Assembly (NCBI GenBank): GCA_029891385.1
Contig: CM057224.1
Span: 6,944,001 to 7,008,000, forward strand
Origin: Erythroxylum novogranatense
Lineage: Eukaryota; Streptophyta; Magnoliopsida; Malpighiales; Erythroxylaceae
Direction: 5' to 3'
DNA: 64,000 nucleotides
Shown here piece after piece: positions 48,961 to 61,372 of the stretch; positions within the stretch are counted from its first letter, which is position 1, and every line of letters begins with the position of its first letter. Position numbers and translations under genes: made by a program. The notes below the pieces were generated by a model. The model saw only the letters and a list, made by a program, of their open reading frames with translations. It ran no database searches and had not been told where the DNA came from.

Positions 48961-51064
48961 TGTTTGAAGAGTATCAGCATGAGAAAGATAGAAGGGAGAG
49001 ATTGAATTATGAAATTGGTAATGGAAGTTTGTTTACTAGTGTTTAGGATGATATTGGAAATGTTAAAGGTGGTATTGTTCCTTCCTAACAAAAAGTAAAT
49101 GTTGCATATGGAATAATGTTAGAAAAAGAAGAAGGCAAGTGTCAAACTTTTTTGCATCAAGAACAACTCCTAGAGTTCAGCCTTCAACTCATAGTGTCAT
49201 GCAATTAAGAGAAGTAACTCACAATATAGATATGACAACTTCTAGATAGTGGTATGATTTAGTGATAGAATCCAGTGCTTCACAATCTTATTATTATCAG
49301 CTTATGGTGGATGTTATAATCTCTTATGGTCCAGGATGTAATGCTCCGTCTATTGATAACTACAGAGGTAAACGTTTGAGTTGCTCTATTGATGAAATTA
49401 AAAGTTATGTAGACGAAAAAAGAATGGAATGGGCTACTTATGGGTATTCAATTATGTGTGATGGTTGGAAAAATAGGAGACATGAACCTATTATTGATGT
49501 TTTTGTTTATTTTGTAAAAGACACATTATTTTTGAAGTCTATTGATGCATCTGGCCTTGCTAGGAATATTTATACTTTATTTGAAATATTCAATGAAGTT
49601 ATGAATGAAGTAGAGCCAGAAACTATTGTTTAGTTTATTATTGACAATGATTCCAATTATAAAGCGACAGAAAGAAGATTACAAAGTAAGTATAATTCTT
49701 TTTTTGACACCTTATGCTACACATTGCATTGACTTAATGCTGAAAATTATAAGAGAAGCTAGGTATTTTCCTATTATTGATGAGATTGTGCAGAAAGCAA
49801 AAAAAATGACCAAGTTTATCTATAATTGTTCATGGGTCTTGAATTTGATGAGAAAAGGTTTTACTAATGGTAGAAATTTGTGTCATCCTACTATTACAAG
49901 ATTTGCAACAAATTTCTTATCACTTCAATATTTTATTATGATGAAGAAAGAGTTGAGACAGATATTTATAAGTGATAAATGGGTTGCATCTCAGCATGCT
50001 AGGTCTAATACTAGATTAGATGTTTCTATAATTATAATTGATGATACCAAATTTTGCTCCCAATATCAGTTTGTCATCCAAGTTTGTGAGCTTTTGGTGA
50101 AGATTTTTCTTTTAGCTAATAGTGATAAAAAGGCAACAATGGGTTATTTTTATGATGCCATCGAGAGGGTAAATGAAGCAATCAAGGTCAATATGAAAAA
50201 TATGTCTTCTTTATACACACCTTATCCTACAATCGTCAATGAAAGATGGGAAAAGCACCTTTACTCAAGCTATTTGCAGCTGGGACATTTTTGAATCCTA
50301 ATATCTATTTCAATTTTTACAAAGAAAGCTATTAATTATTACAATAGTTGTTGCCCATTAGATGATGCAAGATCTCCTAAGCTCACAAATGGAGATTTGT
50401 AACTAGTCTTTTGAAAATTTTAGGATGCCAATTACTAGTTAACAAAAAGCAAAACTTAATCTAGGTATATATTTTTTTCACTTTTATTATTTGTTGAAAA
50501 TTAATTATCACTTTATTTTGTTTAAGACACTATTTTTGTTGTCTTACGAATTACAATTCTTTGTTGGGACCAATTTGAAAGTGGTGTTCGAAAATGGCAA
50601 AGATTTGCGGTTCAAATTTTAAGTCAACGTGTGAGTACAACAAGCTATGAAAGGAATTAGAACACATTTGAATCAATCCATTCTAAGAAAAGAAATAGAT
50701 TGGAGCACAAAAGATTAAATGACTTGGTCTTCATTTGATACAATTTAAAGCTTTAAGAAAGGTATATTATTATCATTACTAAATTAGATATAATTTCTTA
50801 AAAAAATTTAGTAATTTAATTTTATTGTTTACTAAGACTCTTAATAAAACTCTTAATAAAAAAAGTAATTCAGTAGATCCAAGTTGCATTGATAATATTA
50901 ATCTTTTGGCATATTGGGTTTTTGAGGAACCAGGTTTGATAAATAAGAGTGACTTTAAAGATAATCTTGGATAGGAAAGCATTGACATGTCATTTGGTGC
51001 AATAAATTTGAATGATGATGATGATGTGGCTCTTTTTAATAATGAGGATTTTGTATCAAAATGA
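48961..51064 (+). pseudogene. hAT-superfamily transposase, decayed
   Basis: The reading across breaks begins near SNFFASRTTPRVQP (49145-49185). A DUF659-like part follows at 49262-49700 (YGPGCNAPSIDNYRGK, IMCDGWKNRRHEPIID, FLKSIDASGL), then FIIDNDSNY and ATHCIDLMLKIIREA, FIYNCSWVLNLMRKGFTNG and HPTITRFATNFLSLQ (49700-49930). The C-terminal dimerisation region is at 50565-50740 (WDQFESGVRKWQRFAVQILSQ without its central residues complete, SYERN, HSKKRNRLEHKRLNDLVF), after an apparent intron or gap at 50455-50565. The tail ends FVSK-stop at 51064. Breaks include TAG at 49631, a shift in a T run near 49702 and TGA/TAA stops at the N terminus. Terminal inverted repeats and an 8-bp duplication were not found. 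Confidence 0.85.
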
Positions 51065-51649
51065 GAATTTAAGTCAATGCAGTTATAGCAAATATCTCTC
51101 TGTAGATGATTGAATAAAGTTTCAATTTTTTTGTTTCCCTCTTTTTTAATTTTACTTATATTTAATATATATGTTAAATTATATATATGCAATTTAATTG
51201 TAAATGTTTTTGTTTCATGTTTCATTTCCAGTTGTTTGTTTTCTCATCACGAACTCTTATTGTAAATTGTAATAGTTAGAGAGTTAAGGATATTTATTAT
51301 TCTTTTTATTTGATTTTATCTAATTATTATTTATTATATTATAAAATTGCAATATTTTAAATACTTCATATTGTTCTTAATTTTATATTTGTATGATGAT
51401 TAAATGACCTTTCATATTAATTATAGTTATTATTTATATGTGAAATATTTGAAATTAATGTTAATAAAATCAATAAATTGTTGTTATTTTAAATTTTATT
51501 ATTGTAATTTTTAAAGATATGGTGGATGCAAAATTATAGAATATACGATACAATATACAAATGGACTATTTTGCAATTTTAAAAATTACTTGAAGTGGTA
51601 CCAAGTATTGACCAATATCGATACATTACCGTATCAAAATCTAATCCGG
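51065..51649. other. AT-rich DNA downstream of hAT remnant
   Basis: Very AT-rich, with no coding similarity. It may hold the 3' end of the hAT element. No terminal repeat is recognised. Confidence 0.4.
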
Positions 51650-51768
51650 TTTGATAATTTAACACATTTATTTCTTATGTATAATTAATTCTTGTACCCC
51701 ATGTTAAGAATACCAAGAAATTGGTATAAAATTAATTATACATAAGAAATAAAATGTTAAATTAACAA
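51650..51768. repeat. 119-bp hairpin repeat
   Basis: Arms 51650-51698 and 51723-51768 are inverted copies sharing ATTTCTTATGTATAATTAAT almost perfectly, with a 24-bp loop. It could be a small MITE or a palindromic part of the neighbouring CACTA-like remnant. No flanking duplication is obvious. Confidence 0.75.
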
Positions 51769-51878
51769 GTTGGGTTTCTAAACATTTGACTATGAGTATA
51801 TTTTCGTAGCCAAATGTTTTTTAAAAAAATTATATAATCTATGACTTTTAGCTAGCTATGAAAAATAGTTTTGTACCT

Positions 51879-53238
51879 AAAATTATTCTTTTTTTTGACG
51901 AAAATCAAAAGTATCGAAAACAAAGAAAGGCTAACGATCTAAACCAAGTCGACAAGCTTACCCTATACACCCGGATCCTACGAGCCTTTCACTATCAGCG
52001 ACATTACAAAAAGATTGCTCTAACGATAAAATAAAACGTAAAAAATGACTAGTGTCCCAGCTTTAGTGGTTTGCATGTAATAAGGCTACCCTTGCTAAGG
52101 AATGAGCCGCCTTATTAGCAATCCTACGTGTCCATTGGAAGAACAAGTGAAAGAATTGTCGTTTAAGCATTTGACAATCAAATGCCAACATTCCGATCTC
52201 TGAATAATTTAAAGAAGAAGTTGTTATAGATTGAACCGCCAGCAAGCAATCCGATTCCATAATGACATGGTCGATTTGTTTATCTTTCAACCACGAAAGT
52301 GCTTCCCTTATCGACATTAATTCGTCTATGACTGGATCAAATAAAGATGAATAATGCCCTGAGAGAGCAGCTATAAAACTGCCCATTGCATCCCTAAGTA
52401 CAGCAGCAAACCCCGTAATGTTCCGTTCCTTAAAAATAGATGCATCCACATTGTATTTCATAAAATCTTCTGGTAGTTGACACCAACCTGAAACGCTATA
52501 GCAGGAAATGTTATCTGTTGCTCTAACCCTCTCATAACACCTCCGAGCATCCTGCCAGTCTTTTAGAAAATTATCAACAAAGTGGACGATCATACTGGAG
52601 GGAACTATCTTAACTTGCCAGACTTGAAGGTTGTGATGATACCAAATGATCCATAATATAGTTAATACACGAGTTAAAAGAGTTTCAAGCATGTTAACTA
52701 GGATATGCCCAAACATGACGTCAATCCCCATAGCTTGAATATGCACGTTCGCTAGAGCCCAACTTTCTTTTGCTTTAGGACACTCAAATAACACATGGTT
52801 CAAATCCTCTTCATTACCACAGACGTCACAATCAGGGGGGAGTATGGCGCCCTTCATCAGTAAACGAACTTTACATGGAATAAACTCCCGACAACATTGC
52901 CATGTGAAGTCTTTAATTTTAGGAGGGATAGGTAAATTCCACAGCCGATTCCAATGTTTGTCCACAGTATAACTAGCAATATCATTGCACAATCTAAGAG
53001 TCAGTTTGTAGCCTGACTTAACCGAATACAAATTATCCCTACTATAATGTCAAATCAACTGATCAGGGGGTTTTGCAATCGCAATGAGGATTTTGAAAAC
53101 CTGTCCAACATCATAAGGTGTAAACAATCCTTCAAGCATCTGCTCGTCCAGACCCGAACCCGACTCATTAAAAAGCTCACGCGCTTTCATGTTACCCGAA
53201 TGTTGGATTGTAGGGGAAGTGATGAAAAAATTATTCTT
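51879..53238 (-). mobile_element. 5'-truncated L1-type LINE with 12-bp target duplication
   Basis: AAAATTATTCTT occurs at 51879-51890 and 53227-53238. The insert 51891-53226 begins on the plus strand with a T run, that is, the poly-A tail of a minus-strand element, and contains the C-terminal half of LINE ORF2. The 5' end is cut within ORF2, as is usual for target-primed reverse transcription. Length 1336 bp. Confidence 0.88.
52063..53226 (-). pseudogene. LINE ORF2 C-terminal part (zinc-binding region and RNase H)
   Basis: A long open frame of 322 codons (from 53031 down to the stop at 52063) holds the zf-RVT region (YSVKSGYKL, LWNLPIPPKIKDFTW, CDVCGNEEDLNHVLFECP) and a plant-type RNase H (KYNVDASIF, GFAAVLRDAMG, DELMSIREAL, MESDCLLAVQSI, RIANKAAHSLARVA). 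Upstream the same frame continues to the 5' truncation but is broken by one TGA at 53050-53052 where Trp is expected (PDQLI-stop-HYSRDN). Endonuclease and RT domains are absent. Apart from this stop the fragment is intact, so the insertion is fairly young. Confidence 0.9.
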
Positions 53239-53692
53239 AGTTAAAAGAAAAAAAAACAAAAACATTTGGGTATTAATATACTTTCATAGTCAAATGTTTT
53301 TAATTAGAATTGCAGGATTTGTGACTTTTAGCTAAGAAAATATATTTGTAGCTAAAAGAAGAAGAATAAAAGAGAGTTTTTAATACAATCAACTACGATT
53401 TTGTGAAAACATAGACAAAGTTTGCTTTTTAACAACAATTTTGAAAAAAAATGTAGCCAAAAGTGCTACAATTATCAGATAGTCATTAAAGAAAAGTAGC
53501 TAGAAGGTTTCTTTGTTGTAGCATTTAGCTAAGATTCGTAAAATCATAGTCAAAGGCTAACCTTTTTTATAAAAAAAAGTAGTCATAAGGCTACCTTATT
53601 GTAGTTTTAGCTACGATCCACAAAATCATCACCAAAGGATCACCTTCGTAGCAAAAGAAATACAGTCAAAGGGCTATCTTGTTGTAATGTCT

Positions 53693-55109
53693 TTAAAGAT
53701 ATGACAAATATAATTAAAATTCTTCAAGTCTTTATTTGTCTTGAATATTAAAAAAAAAATACTGATAAATTTTAACCTAAATAATGAAAAATCTTACTTG
53801 TAACTTCATCAAAACCTTTGAGAATGGTGGAGGCATCAGGTCGAGTAAGGTATACATTGAGACATTTACTCGAGTGTTTCACGGTAGTTTACAATTATGG
53901 AACTTAGGTATGGACCACTGCCAGGCAGAACACGATAGCAGTAGGTGGTGTTTGAGGCAACACGACACATGAATGACTTCCCGTATCAAAAGTTGGCACC
54001 TCAATCTTTGGCAATCGCTTGCTTTGGCGCTGTCAAAGAACATATATAATGGAAGTGTGTCCCCAACACGTGATGGTCACCATCCCTGGTCAAAAGCTAC
54101 TTACTATTACCAATTCCTAACCGTTTACTGCAAACTGATTTGCTTTTCGGGGCCTTTTCCAGCTGTTCAATGGCCCCTCGCGTAGCTCTTCTGCTTCCCT
54201 TTATAATGTGTTGTTACGTTTTCACTCCCAGTACATGCTTAGAACCTTTTTTTACCTGTGTTCCAGTGCATGTATCTGTATCTCCTCTTCTAGTCGAAAC
54301 ATTCAATGCCATTCAAATCATCCAACCTTTTCTGTTGCATGTGTTTCAATACATTCATATCCTTTTCCAATGGAACCGTTCAATCCTTATCAATCCTCCA
54401 TCGTTTTCCAATTGAAACTTGTTTAATTTTAACATGCCGAAAACGAATGATAAAGACTTATATCAAAATTTGAATGAGGAAGTTTTAAACCTCTAATCCT
54501 AATCCTTAACTAGATAATTGAAAGTTGAATCAAATAATACAACAGCTTTGCATGCTGATTCTGAAATCTAGTGCAATACTATTAATTAGAGCATATCCTA
54601 AATAATATTATTGCTTTTAAAACAAGTTATAATTTTGTGTTAGAAACTTAACGAATGATCTTATCCTTCGCAAAGAAAAGCATATTTTTCTTGATTCCAA
54701 ATATAAAGATCACTTCAATACGTGACTTTTTAACTCAGAAAATAGTAAAGTGTAAATTTAAATTCATAGTACTTTATTATAAAACTTGATTCCTTTTTCT
54801 GCGGTTCCCTTTGAATCTATGAGTTTGTCCCAAGTCCCAACTATGATAATTACACAAGTATCTAACCTTTAAAAGCATTTATACGAGATCTAGAGAGAGA
54901 TAAGACAAAAGAGCTAGCTCATGTAAAGCTTCCACCTATCTATAATATGCTTTAGATATTTTAATAATTCAATTAAACTTTAAATATAATCACAACTAAT
55001 TCTAATTAAATACTAAATGGATATAAATAAGATTCAATATCTAATATTTGTCTTTATTTATCAAATATCTTATCGATCCTATAAAGTTATCTTTTTCTAT
55101 GACTATTAC
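53693..55109. other. Intergenic DNA with a possible orphan first exon
   Basis: The less AT-rich segment 53900-54420 has a TATA-like CATATATAATGG at 54041-54052 and, about 120 bp downstream, an ATG at 54170 opening MAPRVALLLPFIMCCYV, which resembles a signal peptide. The frame ends at 54415 without a recognised domain. The remaining sequence to 55109 is AT-rich and featureless to me. Confidence 0.35.
54170..54415 (+). CDS. Hypothetical secreted peptide or orphan first exon
   Basis: ATG at 54170, 81 codons, stop at 54413-54415. Residues 1-22 are hydrophobic with a basic residue at 4, followed by a polar and Cys-containing stretch (FTPSTCLEPFFTC), fitting a signal peptide and cleavage near Cys23. 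The rest (hydrophobic, His- and Phe-rich) does not look like a soluble domain. It could be an exon reading into an intron. A TATA-like element lies about 120 bp upstream. I do not recognise the family, and the frame may be accidental. Confidence 0.2.
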   Translation: MAPRVALLLPFIMCCYVFTPSTCLEPFFTCVPVHVSVSPLLVETFNAIQIIQPFLLHVFQYIHILFQWNRSILINPPSFSN

Positions 55110-55114
55110 ATACC

Positions 55115-55569
55115 GATAGAATTTTATCATAATTGTGGACTAGCATAATTGAAATTATGTTTGTACAAATCCGATTAATTAGATGTCAATTGTAATTCTC
55201 TTTTAACGTGTCATTGGGCTTTGTGTTCATGGGCTTGCTATGATGGGTAGGCTTGGCCCATGTATTATAAAGCATGGAGGCCTCTATCGCTATTTCACCT
55301 TTTAAATCTGATTGCCCATTGAAGCTGTATGTGTTTTTTTTTTTTGCTGAATAAGGATTCGGAATAGCAGTAGCAAATCCTCTGCATCTTTGTCGTGTCT
55401 CTGTCGCTTTCGCTTGATTCTACAAAAAACAACAATGGATTTAATGTTTCCCCAATTTCCAGGTATTTATCAATCGAATTATTGAACATAGTATGTTACA
55501 ATTCTAGGTTAATTATTTGTATAGATTAATCATGCAATTAATCTGTATTTTGGATTTAATTTTCTTTCA
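55115..55569 (+). repeat. 5' LTR of copia element
   Basis: It starts GATAGAATTTTATC (T of TG missing) and ends TTTTCTTTCA. A T12 run occurs at about 55331-55342. It is the partner of 61373-61825. Confidence 0.93.
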
Positions 55570-56789
55570 ATTGGTATCGAGCGAGTTAACCCTAATTGTG
55601 ACTGCTGATTTTGAGTATTTTCGAGATGTTTATTTTCAAAGCATTTGGGGCTTTCGGTCTTGTTATCTTTTTTCTTTGAAATCGATTTTGTGGTTATTGA
55701 TTGGTTTTGTTTGACGTCAAAGCATGTGTTAGGTTTTGCAATTTGTTGTTGTCTCGTTATGCATTTAAAACCCAAGAACGAAAGCACGAAACCCATTAAC
55801 GTCCCTTTCGATTTTTCGATTCTTCTGAGAGCTTTTTCATGAAATTGATAGAGGGTTTGATAGATCTATGAATTTCGAATCCAATGACGTAAATTTTGTT
55901 AAAACGGATCAAAATAAGGAAGATATGGACATTTATCCGAACAAGATCATGAATCGGTCGTGTGACGGATACCGATACCATCGGGCGGAGAAGATGAAGT
56001 CCGACCACAGACACTCGCCCATCGCCAAGACCGGTGGCGCGTGTGAAGCGCGTGAAGGCTTCGGTGGCCTTTTTTCTCCAAATTTTTTCCTACATGCTCC
56101 ACTTGCCCAGTAATATATTATGGTAATTTTTCTGAAATTTTTGGAAGGCTAGAATTTTTATTTTTACTTTTACAGAATTTTAAAATTAATAAAAATATGT
56201 TGTACTCTCCGAATTTTTCCTTGAAAATTTTTATACTTATTCCTAGTATTATTTGGGCTTGTGGGGTATTGTGTACTCTCAGAGTTATAAAGTTTTACAC
56301 CATAGTTAAATTTTGATGTTGTTTATGCATATAATGTTATATTATATGATTACTATGGTTAATTCTGTAATTGTGGTGCTAATTGAACCTATGAGAACAA
56401 TCTTGGGGAATGTTATTGGACTATTGTCATTCATTTTGTGTAATTGTGAGCTCGCCTATCGTGAGACCAATTATTACAAATTGCTATTGTGATGTTGTTA
56501 TTGGGCATACATTAGATGCTATGTTAATGATGCACTTACCCTATCGGTTTGTCTTTATCAATGTGGTTTCTAATGTTTGTTTAATTCATTGAATTATGTC
56601 TTTAAAGTTTTCAATATCCTATCGATATTAGCTTTAGGACATAGTTTAATGTTCTGGGTGATCTGTGTTGTAATTCGAGACCCTTAGGCAGGATTGCAAT
56701 TGCATGAGAACCTAGCTGTGTTGTTTGCCCAATTATGCTAGTTTTTGATACATTTGTTAAATCTCCTTGCTTTGTATCAATTTCCAGCT

Positions 56790-59700
56790 TTGAATTCTTT
56801 GATTAAGCTGAATGGGACCATTATGAGGACCGGCTTGAATCTTTAAATCTTTTTTGGCGGTTTCTAATGTTGATGTTGCTCTCACTGAGGATGAGCCTGC
56901 ACAACCCACTGTTGAGTCTTCCGCTGCAGATAGAGCTAAATATGAAAAATGGGTTCGTGCTAATAAGGTTTGCTTGATGACCATCAAGTACACAATGGAG
57001 AAGACCATTAAAGAGAGCATCACAGAAACTGATAATGCCAAAGATTATCTCAAGGCTGTTGGTGAAAAGTTCCAAAAGTTTGATAAGACTGAAAAGTCTA
57101 ATTACTTGTCTCTATTGTCTAAGACCAAGTATGATGGTGTGGGAGGAGTTCGTGAGCATGTTATGAAGCTTGTGAACTGGTATAATAAGTTGAAGGCCAT
57201 GAAAGTTGTGCTGGGAGAGGATTATCTGATCTGGCAGGTGTTTGAATCTCTTCCATCTGAGTTTGATGTTCTCAGGACTACTTACCATGCTCAGAAAGAT
57301 GAATGGAGCATTGATGAGTTGATTTCTATTCTTATTCAAGAGGAGCATACTATGAAGAAGGGAAAGTCTCATAGTATTCATCACACTTCTCACAAGAGTG
57401 GTGAAAAGAAGAAATTCTATAAAACAAAGCAGGTAAGCCTCATTTTAAGAAGAAAGGAAATGATAAACTGCATTACCTTACGGGCTGGTGAGAGTTACGG
57501 TGCTAAGTCGAAGCATGTGTTTAATGGAAGCTGCAATTTTGTCATGAACATGGGCATAGGCAGCGTGGGATGTGAAGTTTCATAAGCTGGTTGGCAAAGA
57601 AGAAAGGTATTCCTCAAATCTTTATCATTTTGAATCAAATTTGGTTGATGTTCCTCCTAATTCATGGTGGTTGAACCTTTGGTGCCACTATTTATGTAAC
57701 GAACTCATTGCGGGAGTTCAAAAGCAAGTGAAACCAAATAAAGGGGAGGTGATGGTGCAATTAGGAGATGGATCTAGTGTTAATGTTGAGCACATAGGAG
57801 TAGTTTCCTTGAAGTTGAGTAGTGGACATGATTTGGTTTTGAAAGATGCTGTTTATGTGCCTTCTATGAGAAGGAATTTGATTTCAGTTTCAGTTTTACA
57901 CAGTTGTGGATACAATTTCCATATAATCAATAATGGAATTGTTTTATACTATGATTCTGCTATTGTTGGTTCTGCAATTATGCGTGATGGATTGTTTATG
58001 CTGATTGCTAATTCTTCTCGTTTTGATCGACTGCATGATAATATTAATCTTTGTTGTTGGAGAGAAAGCGTGGGAGAGTTGCTGAAAAATCTTCTATGTT
58101 GTGGCATAAACGGTTAGGACATATCTCTAAGGAGAGAATGGAGAGATTGATTAAGGAAACTATTTTGCATGATTTGGACTTCTCTGATTTTGACACTTGT
58201 GTTGATTGCTTAAAGGGAAGTTTCTGACTAAAGTAAGAAAGGAGAAAATGATCAGGAAGGAGGAACCATTGCAGATAATTCACACAGACATCTGTGGACC
58301 CATTACTCCTATTGCCATGGGAGGCTATAGGTACTTTATCACCTTCATTGATGATTTTCGCGGTATGGATGGATTGAATTATTGCGAGAAATCTGAATCC
58401 TTGGATGCTTTTAAGTCACCGAAAATATTGTTGAATTGCAACTTGGGAAGCAGATCAAATGTGTAAGATCCGATAGAGGTGGTGAGTATTATGGTCGGTA
58501 TGATGAAACCGAAGAAACCCCGCCCTTTTGCTAGATACTTGCAAGATTGTGGAATTGAGGCACAATATACCATGCCTGGCACTCCTCAACAAAATGGGAT
58601 TGCAGAGAGGCGAAATCGTACTCTTATGGAGATGGTTAGATGCATGCTTAGTCACTCCACCTTACCAGAGTTTTTGTGGGGAGATGCTTTGAGGACTGCT
58701 GTTTATGTTCTGAATCATGTGCCTAGTAAATCTGTATCAAAGACTCCTTTTGAGCTGATATCAGGAAGCCTAGTTTGAAGCATTTCCGTGTTTGGGGCTG
58801 TAAGGCTGAGGTGAGGATTTATAATCCTCAATTGAAGAAACTTGATCCTAGAACTGTTTCAGGTTATTTTATTGGTTATTGTACTGGGTCAAGAGGTTCA
58901 AGATTTTATTGTCCCAATCACACTACTAGAGTCATTGAATCAGATCGGGCTGTCTATTTTGAAGGGACAAGGAATATAATGAAAGCATGAGTCTCGTGTT
59001 GTTGATTTTAGAGAGGATCGTGTTATTGTTCCTATACCTATTGTTTTTCATCCCGAGGATATTCGGACTCCTCGATTCTGATGATGTTGTTGATTCTAGA
59101 AATGATGTTGAAATTCCTCAACAGTTGGCATTGATTTCAAGTCCCGGATGTGGTTGTAGTTCCACCTAGGAGATCCGAAAGGATTCCTAAACCTATTGAG
59201 TCTTCTAAATTTCGAGATTATTATATTTACTTGGAGGAACATGAATTCAATTTAGTTGAAGACTCGGATCCTATTTCTTTTCAGGAAGCCATTTCTTGTT
59301 CTCGAAGTTCACAATGGTTGACAGCCATGGAAGATGAATTGGCTTCTATGAGTATGAATGGCGTTTGGGATTTGGTGGAATTACCCAGTGGTTGTAAGAC
59401 TATTGGGTGTAAATGGGTCTTTAAGACTAAACGTGATGCTAGAGGCGAGATAGAAAGGTACAAAGCCAGACTTGTTGCAAAGGGATATAACCAGAGGGAA
59501 GGTATAGACTACAAAGAGACTTTTCCCGGTCTCTACTAAAGATTCATTACGATTGTGATGGCTTTAGTTGCTCATTTTGATTTGGAGCTCCATCAAATGG
59601 ATGTGAAACCGCTTTCTGAATGGTGATTTGTATGAAGATGTGTTCATGAATCAGCCTGCTGGTTTTGTTGAGAAAGGTAAAGAACATATGGTATGCAAAT

Positions 59701-60843
59701 TGAGAAAATCCATTTATGGGCTGAAACAAGCTTCCAGACAATGGTATTTGAAGTTTGATCAAATTGTTTGCTCTCTTGGCTTCAAGGAAAATGTTGTTGA
59801 TCAATGCATTTACTTGAAGAAGAGTGGGAGAAAATTCATTATTCTTGTCTTATATGTTGATGACATTCTTTTGGCCAGTAATGATGTGGATTTTCTTTAT
59901 GAGACTAAACAAATGTTGACAGCTCATTTTGATATGAAAGATCTTGGTGATGCTTCTTTTGTCCTGAGCATTGAAATTCATCGTGATAGATCTCGTGGTG
60001 TTCTTGGTTTGTCTCAGAAAAGATATATAGAAAGGGTTTTGAATAGATTCAACATGAAGACTTGTAATCCTTGCAGTGCACCCATTCAAAAGGGTGATAA
60101 ACTCTCGAATAGCCAGTGTCCTCAAAATGATAAAGATAAGTTAGAGATGGCAAAGGTCCGTATATTCTTCATTGTTGGCGGTCTTATGTATGCTCAAGTT
60201 TGTACACGCCCCGATATTGCTTTTGTTGTTGGTGTACTTGGGAGATACTTGAGCAACCCCGTGTGGGTCATTGCAAGCTATAAAACGAGTTCTGAGGTAC
60301 CTACAAGGTACTAAAGATTACATGCTCACTTACAGGATGTCTGATCACCTTGAGGTGACAGGTTATTCTGATTCTGATTATGGTGGCTGCCCTGATGATC
60401 ACAAATCCACATCAGGATATATCTTCATGCTTGCTGGAGGAGCTGTATCTTGGAAAAGTGTTAAACAAACACTTACAGCAACTTCAACTATGGAGGCAAA
60501 GTATGTGGCTTGTTATGAAGCTACTCGACAGGCAATATGGTTGAAGAATTTCATTTCTGAGCTTCATCTTGTGGAGAGTGTTTCTAGACCTCTAACCATA
60601 TATTGTGATAACTCTGCTGTGGTGGGCTTCTCTCAAATATGCAAGAACTCCAAGCGTTCGAAGCATTTTGATACGAAGTATATGTTCGTTAGAGAGAAAG
60701 TTAAGGAGTTTCAGACTCGTATAGAGCATATATCCACCGACCTTATGGTGGCAGATCCTTTAACCAAAGGCTTGACTGTTAAGGCTTTTGTGAATCATGT
60801 AACCCGTATGAGTCTATTTAGATCTTTTGATGCCTTGGATTAG
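56790..60843 (+). pseudogene. Copia gag-pol polyprotein with many frameshifts
   Basis: In order: gag of the UBN2 type (56790-57480, for example MEKTIKESITETDNAKDYL, VFESLPSEFDVLRTTY) with a CHEHGHRQRGC knuckle near 57545; protease (57650-58010, with the Asp-Ser-Gly active site disrupted by an indel and Asp-to-Asn change near 57675, later LKDAVYVPSMRRNLISVSVL); integrase (58090-59000, [47 protein letters not shown]); RT (59320-60125, WVFKTKRDARGEIERYKARL, LYEDVFMNQPAGF, YGLKQASRQWY, LYVDDILLASND); and RNase H (60271-60843, YSDSDYGGCPDDHKSTSGY, STMEAKYVACYEA, IYCDNSAVVGFS, ADPLTKGL). At least eight small indels split the frame, near 56810, 57430, 57580, 57675, 58085, 58230, 58380-58500, 58760, 59540, 59610 and 60270. 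It is not functional. Confidence 0.92.
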
Positions 60844-61372
60844 TGGGAGTCTGTCTTTTATGTTATTTTGATAGCAACATTGTATTTGACTATTTTGTTA
60901 TTCATCTACAAACTTTGCATATAATTGTTGCTATTATTGTTGTTGCCATATACTTTGTTGAGATCTTTGCAGATATATTTAAATGTTTGTATATATATGG
61001 CATTTTGTTGGAGACATTTTGTATCAAGTCTCATCTTGTTGTTCGAGATATTTTGTTAAATCTCAATTGGCATCTTGAGTGGATGCTTGGGCCATTTTGT
61101 TTGGAATTGCACAAACGAATTACCATTTGTGTGCATTTCCTTATGACACATTTTGTTTAGGTCATCGAGGTATGGGTATCTTGCATATATGTTATCGATT
61201 CTATCGGTCCGATTTCTATATTGTTGAGGTACTTGTAACCTCATTTTGGACTTATGATTGAGAGATTCTTGACTCTACTTTGACATCTTATTGTGGCCAC
61301 ATATTGTTATATTAATCTGGGATTTGTTTATGTTGTTTAATGATATTGGTTATCTTTGTCCAAGTGGGAGAA
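60844..61372 (+). other. Copia 3' untranslated region with polypurine tract
   Basis: Non-coding sequence between the pol stop at 60843 and the 3' LTR. TTTGTTGAGA-like words recur (for example near 60955, 61010 and 61045). The purine tract AAGTGGGAGAA lies at 61362-61372. Confidence 0.7.

Larger units (their letters stand above)
51769..53689 (-). mobile_element. CACTA-like remnant with subterminal repeats, interrupted by a LINE
   Basis: The right edge, read on the minus strand, is CATTACAACAAGATAGCC. It is one substitution away from the normal CACTA start, and is followed by TCT (53690-53692). Inside, words such as AACATTTGACTATGA/TTCATAGTCAAATGTT and GTAGC-AAAAGGCTA recur in both orientations at 51775-51890 and 53239-53680, which is how CACTA subterminal repeats look. 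A LINE inserted at 51891-53226. The left terminus is not visible and no transposase remains. Confidence 0.5.

Noticed and set aside
50779..51225. Minus-strand 148-codon frame overlapping the hAT C terminus
   Set aside because: The plus strand carries the hAT dimerisation and tail sequence, so the minus frame is a shadow.
52063..53031. A host RNase H-like gene on the minus strand
   Set aside because: The zinc-binding region, poly-A tail and flanking 12-bp duplications show that it is part of a LINE insertion.
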